This document shows, piece by piece, positions 6,885 through 11,319 of a stretch of DNA of 11,319 bases. This stretch comes from JACJVV01 sp047603135 (GTDB lineage Archaea; Nanobdellota; Nanobdellia; Woesearchaeales; JACJVV01), in the NCBI GenBank assembly GCA_047603135.1, contig JBLKOW010000030.1:1-11319 (forward strand), given 5' to 3'. Position 1 is the stretch's first letter. Every line of letters begins with the position of its first letter. The notes under the pieces were generated by a model that saw only the letters and a list, made by a program, of their open reading frames with translations, ran no database searches and had not been told where the DNA came from. The position numbers and the translations under genes are program-made.

Positions 6885-8456
6885 TCACCACGCAATCATT
6901 TTGTGCGCTTTTTTATAATTTTTATACAACAACCAACTTCGTGCGCTTGCATCTTTCTTAGCTGCTCCTTCTTCTGCTTTCTTCTTTAACACATCAGCCT
7001 TAGAAAGCTTTTTATTATTATTATTTTTATCAGAATCGCTTTTCTTCCCAGATGAAAGTCTAAAAGCAGATCCAATCTCTTTAAATCCATCAAAAGCTGC
7101 AGCAAAAGGGTTTGATGACTGTTTTGGTGAATTTTTTTTAGCTTCTTCAGTAACTTTTGCTTCATGTTTCTTTATTCCAAGAGTCTCATGATAAGGGGTA
7201 TAATCTTTAGCGCCAAATTTTGATTTCATTTGCTTTTCAGCTTCATCAAGATATCTAAATAAATCATCACCTAGCTCCTGCATTGCGAATTCTAAATTTT
7301 TGTCAATTACTTTGAGTAATTCAAAATCTTCTTTATCACGCATGCGTAAATATTTATCAATTTGTTCTTGAGTCCACGCATAATCACGATACGTAATCTC
7401 AGCAATTCCTTCGTGAATAGGTCCTCTATTATACCCCTCAGCATGATAATTTAATGAAGGCTTTGTCTTAAATAAGAAATGCAAATTTACCACTGCCCAT
7501 ACATTTTTATTACCCTTAGGCAAAAACTGACCCATAATTTCTACTTCCACAACAGAATTCTCAAATGCGCTAATTAAATCAGGAGAACGTGCACGATTTT
7601 CATCAAACTGAAGGCGTTGAATATTTTTCAAGTACGGTTTAACATATGACATATATAATCGAATTATATGAACATGCTGATACATATATCTCAAAGTAAA
7701 CCCACGTTTATCAATCAGTTCCTGTTTAGTTTGTTTTTTCCAGGTTAAATAAGTGCGCAATTTTCGCTTCAAAACCTCACGAACTTTTCGGTTGAATGCT
7801 TTTTGAAAGTCAGGATGATCAACTGCTTTATCAACCATTTCTTCATTATACGGATGAATTGAAAAAAATAAATCAGGAAGCGTTGTAAATTGTACTTCAC
7901 GAGCCATCCCATAGACTGAGGCAGGATTCTTTGTACCTTGCTCTACTAAATCAACCCAATATCCTTTTAAGGTAATTTCTGCACTCTCCCATGCACGATT
8001 TTCTGGATTGATGTCCTTAACTGCAAAAACATTCTTTTCACGCTTTTCACTCGAAACATAGAAACTTAAACGCTCATCAATAATACGCATTTCACGAACA
8101 ACTTGAAATAATTCCTTAGTCATTTTTCCAATAACTGCAAGAAAGCTACTTACTTTATCTTGCTGCATACCCAATCGTTGTTGTCCTAGTCCAAAAAAAG
8201 AACTTTGTTCTGAAGCTGAAAATACATCAGTAACTTTATGAATTATACTAAAACCAAGGTCATAACGCATATAATTAAGAAGCCAAAAATAAGGTTCCTC
8301 AATAGAACTATTCCATGATTCATGAATTAACCTATAATATTTTGTTGGTTGTGGCCAATTAACTTCCATAATTTGATCTTTACCAACCTCAATTTGATGT
8401 GGTTGCTTAAAATCAAACTCTGTCATCAAATCGTGATTTGCAGGCTCCATTATCAT
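6885..8456 (-). CDS. Large conserved-looking protein of unknown family, 523 residues
   Basis: I do not recognise this protein. Residues 20-400 look globular, mixed alpha/beta and rich in aromatic residues (NWPQPTKYYRLIHESWN; EPYFWLLNYMRYDLGF; EITLKGYWVDLVEQG; AVVNLHFLFKT). A very basic helical stretch at about 218-282 includes NRKVREVLKRKLRTYLTWKK. Residues 430-500 are low-complexity, lysine/serine/asparagine-rich and probably disordered, followed by a short basic aromatic end (SWLLYKNYKKAHKMIAW). There is no signal peptide or transmembrane segment; the basic regions could bind nucleic acid or acidic membrane surfaces, which is a guess. It is the first gene of the putative operon with the coiled-coil, TIM-barrel and rhomboid genes. 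The start is uncertain between ATG 8456 (MIMEP) and ATG 8450. Confidence 0.85.
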   Translation of the reverse strand: MIMEPANHDLMTEFDFKQPHQIEVGKDQIMEVNWPQPTKYYRLIHESWNSSIEEPYFWLLNYMRYDLGFSIIHKVTDVFSASEQSSFFGLGQQRLGMQQDKVSSFLAVIGKMTKELFQVVREMRIIDERLSFYVSSEKREKNVFAVKDINPENRAWESAEITLKGYWVDLVEQGTKNPASVYGMAREVQFTTLPDLFFSIHPYNEEMVDKAVDHPDFQKAFNRKVREVLKRKLRTYLTWKKQTKQELIDKRGFTLRYMYQHVHIIRLYMSYVKPYLKNIQRLQFDENRARSPDLISAFENSVVEVEIMGQFLPKGNKNVWAVVNLHFLFKTKPSLNYHAEGYNRGPIHEGIAEITYRDYAWTQEQIDKYLRMRDKEDFELLKVIDKNLEFAMQELGDDLFRYLDEAEKQMKSKFGAKDYTPYHETLGIKKHEAKVTEEAKKNSPKQSSNPFAAAFDGFKEIGSAFRLSSGKKSDSDKNNNNKKLSKADVLKKKAEEGAAKKDASARSWLLYKNYKKAHKMIAW

Positions 8457-8500
8457 AGTACATCAACATCCATCTAAAATATGTAGTAATACATAATTAT

Positions 8501-8512
8501 TTTAATATATAA
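8501..8512 (-). promoter_or_regulatory. Candidate TATA box of the four-gene operon
   Basis: Minus-strand TTATATATTAAA about 50 bases before ATG 8456 would give a leader of about 25 bases. A weaker box (ACATATTT, 8477-8484) lies about 24.5 bases from that ATG and would make the transcript leaderless. The sequence does not decide between them. Confidence 0.4.
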
Positions 8513-8732
8513 TTATTTAATAGTAAACCAATTTAAAGCAAATACAACTCGCTTATTTAGTAAGATTTACTACAATTGTATCATCTATTTGTATTAACCA
8601 CTCAGCATATCTATTTTAAGAAGATAAGTTTATAAATATTTCTGTTGAATGAGTTTTATTAACCCCATTGTAAATCTAATTGTAACCTCAATACTAAATA
8701 CGAATGCAAATTATAATTTCAATAAAACAACT

Positions 8733-8741
8733 AATCAGTAA
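8733..8741 (+). repeat. Left copy of direct repeat AATCAGTAA
   Basis: A 9-base word repeated exactly at 8832-8840. The two copies bracket the hairpin at 8742-8824, the left one abutting it and the right one seven bases away. They could be a target-site duplication or paired regulator sites; a chance repeat is also plausible in AT-rich DNA. Confidence 0.4.
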
Positions 8742-8824
8742 GTAAAAAGTCTATTTTGGCTTCTGAGGCGATATTTTTCTTTGATAAGAAAAATATATAT
8801 TCGCAGTGCAAATTGACTTTTTGC
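8742..8824. repeat. Long imperfect hairpin upstream of the surface-protein gene
   Basis: The apical stem is a perfect 11-base-pair inverted repeat, ATATTTTTCTT (8771-8781) and AAGAAAAATAT (8786-8796), with a four-base loop TGAT. GCG (8768-8770) can pair with CGC (8802-8804) across a five-base bulge. The outer stem pairs AAAAAGTC (8744-8751) with GACTTTTT (8815-8822) and extends to 8742/8824 with one wobble pair. Short pairings join the parts (8753-8756 with 8810-8813; 8759-8760 with 8808-8809; 8763-8764 with 8805-8806), about 32 pairs in total. It could be a structured RNA, a miniature element remnant or a regulatory structure. The pairing is seen directly; the role is unknown. Confidence 0.6.
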
Positions 8825-8831
8825 ATATACC

Positions 8832-8840
8832 AATCAGTAA
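8832..8840 (+). repeat. Right copy of direct repeat AATCAGTAA
   Basis: The exact second copy of the word at 8733-8741, directly abutting the TATA box of the surface-protein gene. Its position next to the box would also suit a transcription-factor site. Confidence 0.4.
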
Positions 8841-8850
8841 AATATATAAA
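8841..8850 (+). promoter_or_regulatory. TATA box of the surface-protein gene
   Basis: AATATATAAA, preceded by an A-rich stretch, predicts a transcription start near 8871-8873. That is five to ten bases ahead of the candidate GTG/TTG start codons, so the leader would be very short. Confidence 0.5.
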
Positions 8851-8877
8851 TGCTCTATTTAAAAATAACTGTGAGAG

Positions 8878-11034
8878 GTGTTGTATATTACATTTTTAGG
8901 GAAAGGACAAGCAACTATTTTTATGATTTTAGGAGTACTTCTTGTATTTCTAACCATTTCTGCTGTCTTTCTAATGGATACTGCTCAGGACACTGAAACA
9001 CAAGTATCAATATCTACAGGTCTTGAAGGCACAGCAACCCCTATTGAAAATTTTGTTACTCAATGTCTCCAAACTGTTTCTAGAAGTGGAATTCATTATG
9101 CAGGAGAGCAAGGAGGATACACTGATATTTCTGAACTAGATATAAATATCAACAGCCCAACTAACTCAGATGCAATCACTCTTGCTCCACCAGGCAGTGC
9201 AAATCCTTTTCACGGAATCCCTTATTTTTGGCACATGAAAAGCCCAGATGGATGTGTAAATAATTGCCAATTCAACCTTGAAATGCTTGAACTAACAAAA
9301 GGGTTTGATATCCCCTCTATCGAAGAACAAATTGAAGCATACATTAATGAGAACTTAGAATTTTGTCTTGATTCTTTCACTTCTTTTACTGATAGAGGAT
9401 ATGAAATACGAGAACTGAGTGATCCTGAATCAGAAGTAACAATTGGAATCGATGGAGCTTCTTTTAATGTATACCTTAACTATCCCATTGAAGTGCAAGC
9501 AGGAGAAAATGTTTTCCGAGTTGAAGATTATTATACATCATACAACATCGATTTAGCACGCATTTATGCACTTGCACTAGAGATTACTCTGCTACAAAAA
9601 GATTTTCGTTTTATTGAAAGACAAGCACTTAACCTTCTTAGTTTATATGGAAATATTGACGGAGAGATTCCTCCTTTCACTGACACAACATTTGATTTTG
9701 GAAGCCCAGGTAATATGTGGACAAAAACAAATGTTAGAAATGCTGTTCGAGAGGTGATTCTTAAATACACACCGTTCTTACGTGTTACTGGAACTGCAAA
9801 TGATGTAAGCTATGGTACAGACGAACTTTCTGAAAAAATGTACGATACTTATATGCGTATTGACCCTATTGGGGAATTTAACTATGATGATCTTGAAGTA
9901 TACTTCCAATATTTACCTATTTGGCCAATGTATTTTGACATGAATTGTGATGGAGAAGTCTGCCGAGCAGAATCCTTCTCAAGTACACTTATGACACTCA
10001 TCGGAGTACAACGATATCGATTTGCATATTCTTTATCATATCCAGTCCTTGTTCGGATTAGAGATCCGTCAGCATTTAATGACGAAGGATTCGATTTTTA
10101 TTTTGCATTAGAGGCCAACATTCATAATAATGAACCACTTGAACCTGGTTCTGATTGGGGTTTTGAATATAATGTAGTTTCAGGAGAAACCATGCTCTGT
10201 AGTGCATCACAAATGAATTCTGGCGAGCACACATTCACTGTAGTTGACAGATTAACAGAGCAGCCTGTTGAAAACGTAGCTGTCATGTATTCCTGTGGAG
10301 GCGAAACATGTAGTATTGGTAACCTTGCTGATGGCACTTATAGTGGAAGACTCCCTATTTGTTTAGGGGGCACACTCTCTGTCTTTAAAGAGGACTATGT
10401 AACAACACAAGTACCTCTTTCAACCTTCCTTGATGAAGATAGGGATCTTGGTGAAGTTTATCTGGACTCGTTTAGAACACGAAATTTTACACTCCGAAAA
10501 TTACCTATTGTAAAACCTGCTGGTGTTGACCACATAGACCCTATGCAATGGGAAACACGAGGAATTACTGAACTCAGTGAAAACCAAGAAGCAGTAGTTA
10601 TTTTAACACTACCAATAGATGGTATGGAAGATCATATGCAAGTAGTCATGCTATCCCATGAAGAACCTATCGGGCAAGCAGAATTGGTACCTGGCACTTA
10701 TGAAATTGAAGTAATAATGTTTGATGGTTCTGAAATAATAATTCCTAACAGAACTGACCGTGTAAATGTCATAGGTAGTTTAGTAACTCAACGTGTACAT
10801 TATCCTAAAGTTGAATTTAATGAAACAAGTATGTGGATGCTTGGAAACATGCGTGCAAACTTCACTATAAGCCCATTAATGGATGATACAAACACAGTTA
10901 TTCTTATCGCACCAGCACTAGAACTAGGCATGGTTCCTGAAGAACGCAGAATGATTGAAGACTTAGAAATTCAAAGCCTTATGACAAATTATACAGATCG
11001 CTACATGAGTTCTCTTGGATTTAGATATGAGTAA
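8878..11034 (+). CDS. Large secreted/surface protein with class III (pilin-like) signal peptide
   Basis: 718 residues from GTG 8878 (TTG 8881 is the alternative; no ATG is available). The N-terminus LGKG followed by QATIFMILG and a hydrophobic stretch (about 14-33) is an archaeal class III signal peptide. Prepilin peptidase would cut after G10, leaving the hydrophobic helix as anchor or assembly domain. A conserved-looking segment follows (IENFVTQCLQTVSRSGI, EQGGY), then a long extracellular region. Ten cysteines (63, 126, 130, 163, 357, 362, 441, 473, 478, 495) suggest disulfides outside the cell. Residues 450-530 resemble a carboxypeptidase-regulatory/Ig-like beta sandwich (EQPVENVAVMYSCGG, DGTYSGRLP). 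The rest is beta-rich with N-glycosylation sequons such as NFT. There is no C-terminal membrane helix. It has its own promoter and stands alone on the + strand. A role in pili, cell surface or host attachment is inferred. No enzyme motif is seen. Confidence 0.88.
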   Translation: MLYITFLGKGQATIFMILGVLLVFLTISAVFLMDTAQDTETQVSISTGLEGTATPIENFVTQCLQTVSRSGIHYAGEQGGYTDISELDININSPTNSDAITLAPPGSANPFHGIPYFWHMKSPDGCVNNCQFNLEMLELTKGFDIPSIEEQIEAYINENLEFCLDSFTSFTDRGYEIRELSDPESEVTIGIDGASFNVYLNYPIEVQAGENVFRVEDYYTSYNIDLARIYALALEITLLQKDFRFIERQALNLLSLYGNIDGEIPPFTDTTFDFGSPGNMWTKTNVRNAVREVILKYTPFLRVTGTANDVSYGTDELSEKMYDTYMRIDPIGEFNYDDLEVYFQYLPIWPMYFDMNCDGEVCRAESFSSTLMTLIGVQRYRFAYSLSYPVLVRIRDPSAFNDEGFDFYFALEANIHNNEPLEPGSDWGFEYNVVSGETMLCSASQMNSGEHTFTVVDRLTEQPVENVAVMYSCGGETCSIGNLADGTYSGRLPICLGGTLSVFKEDYVTTQVPLSTFLDEDRDLGEVYLDSFRTRNFTLRKLPIVKPAGVDHIDPMQWETRGITELSENQEAVVILTLPIDGMEDHMQVVMLSHEEPIGQAELVPGTYEIEVIMFDGSEIIIPNRTDRVNVIGSLVTQRVHYPKVEFNETSMWMLGNMRANFTISPLMDDTNTVILIAPALELGMVPEERRMIEDLEIQSLMTNYTDRYMSSLGFRYE

Positions 11035-11063
11035 AACAGTTAAATTTCGTCATGCAAGTTGAG

Positions 11064-11074
11064 TTTTTATTTTT
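11064..11074 (+). terminator. Oligo-T terminator after the surface-protein gene
   Basis: TTTTTATTTTT begins 30 bases after the stop codon, in the style of an archaeal intrinsic terminator, and lies just ahead of the promoter of the next gene. Confidence 0.5.
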
Positions 11075-11087
11075 ATTATCAGAAAAA

Positions 11088-11095
11088 TTTATATA
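11088..11095 (+). promoter_or_regulatory. TATA box of the last, partial gene
   Basis: TTTATATA with an A-rich stretch before it, centred 26.5 bases from the ATG at 11118. Both the box and its spacing are identical to those of the helicase gene promoter, again implying a leaderless transcript. Confidence 0.6.
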
Positions 11096-11117
11096 ACTAT
11101 TTCTATTCAATTGTACT

Positions 11118-11319
11118 ATGACAAAAAAAGTTGATGGGTGTGTTCATTTAATAATAAAAAATGGACAAGTAGTTAATGTTTTTACGCATCTAAACAAATT
11201 ACCAAGAAATGGTATTGTTCATCTTAAAGGTGATAAAATCTATACTATTGAGGAATTTAAAAAATCTCATCCAAGAGATCACCACGAATTAAAAAGACAC
11301 AAAAAGAAAATTAATATAG
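11118..11319 (+). CDS. Small basic protein, 3' end cut by the window
   Basis: ATG 11118 opens a frame that stays open for 67 codons to the window edge. It begins MTKKVDGCVHLIIKNGQ, continues with short beta-like pieces (VVNVFTHLNKLP, GIVHLKGDKIYTIEEF), and becomes very rich in lysine, arginine and histidine (SHPRDHHELKRHKKK). The pattern suggests a small beta-rich domain with a basic, possibly nucleic-acid-binding end. There is no signal peptide or membrane helix in the visible part. The well-placed TATA box and absence of a ribosome-binding site fit a leaderless gene. I do not recognise the family, and its full length is unknown. Confidence 0.65.
   Translation, partial: MTKKVDGCVHLIIKNGQVVNVFTHLNKLPRNGIVHLKGDKIYTIEEFKKSHPRDHHELKRHKKKINI

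Larger units (their letters stand above)
8457..8877. other. 421-base divergent intergenic region
   Basis: This AT-rich stretch separates the minus-strand four-gene operon from the + strand surface-protein gene. It holds promoter-like boxes facing both ways, an extra orphan TATA-like box on the + strand (around 8628-8642), an 83-base hairpin (8742-8824) flanked by a repeated 9-mer, and two 12-base-spaced copies of ATTGTAA (8667-8673 and 8679-8685). I find no tRNA and no convincing protein gene. A 30-codon frame at 8649-8741 is not credible on its own. Confidence 0.7.

Noticed and set aside
8667..8690. Two 12-base-spaced copies of ATTGTAA
   Set aside because: Only seven bases are shared and only two copies occur, which is expected by chance in this AT-rich stretch; not enough to call an operator or tandem repeat.
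8649..8741. A 30-codon + strand frame starting at ATG 8649
   Set aside because: It is short and low-complexity (asparagine, isoleucine, threonine), has no ribosome-binding site, and lies too close to the nearby TATA-like box (about 14-16 bases) for a leaderless start.
1..11319. CRISPR arrays, tRNA/rRNA genes, transposases, integrase or attachment sites
   Set aside because: I looked for regularly spaced repeats, cloverleaf-like segments and transposase motifs on both strands and saw none.

Overview
The window looks archaeal, most likely from a small-genome DPANN lineage of the Woesearchaeota/Pacearchaeota type; the lineage is an inference. The evidence is AT-rich DNA, TATA boxes placed about 25-27 bases ahead of start codons in place of bacterial -35/-10 boxes, oligo-T terminators, a Hel308-type (Ski2-like) archaeal repair helicase, and a large surface protein with an archaeal class III (pilin-like) signal peptide beginning KGQ. 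I see no rRNA, tRNA, insertion sequence, CRISPR array or phage gene.

Layout. Bases 3-152 hold the 3' end of an unidentified + strand gene, tail to tail with a minus-strand Hel308-like helicase (160-1812). The helicase lacks the whole first RecA domain (no Walker A, no DEAH box) and begins at the second RecA domain. Next on the minus strand are a small 68-70 residue unknown protein (1918-2124) and an inositol-monophosphatase/CysQ-family phosphatase (2165-3064).

Bases 3144-8456 read like one minus-strand operon of four genes, transcribed right to left: a 523-residue protein of no recognised family, a 194-residue coiled-coil protein, a 746-residue endonuclease IV/xylose-isomerase-like TIM-barrel protein with about 280 extra residues inserted in the barrel, and an intact-looking rhomboid protease. 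Gaps are 13, 49 and 34 bases. The last two genes have Shine-Dalgarno-like sites, whereas several genes that start transcripts elsewhere in the window appear leaderless. The first three genes are the best candidate here for an undescribed system: a possible metal-dependent enzyme with two uncharacterised partners. Its function cannot be read from sequence alone.

A 421-base intergenic region (8457-8877) carries divergent promoters and an 83-base imperfect hairpin (8742-8824) flanked by 9-base direct repeats. To its right, on the + strand, is a 718-residue cysteine-containing surface protein (8878-11034) with a pilin-like N-terminus. The window ends in the 5' part of a small basic protein (from 11118) with a textbook leaderless promoter.
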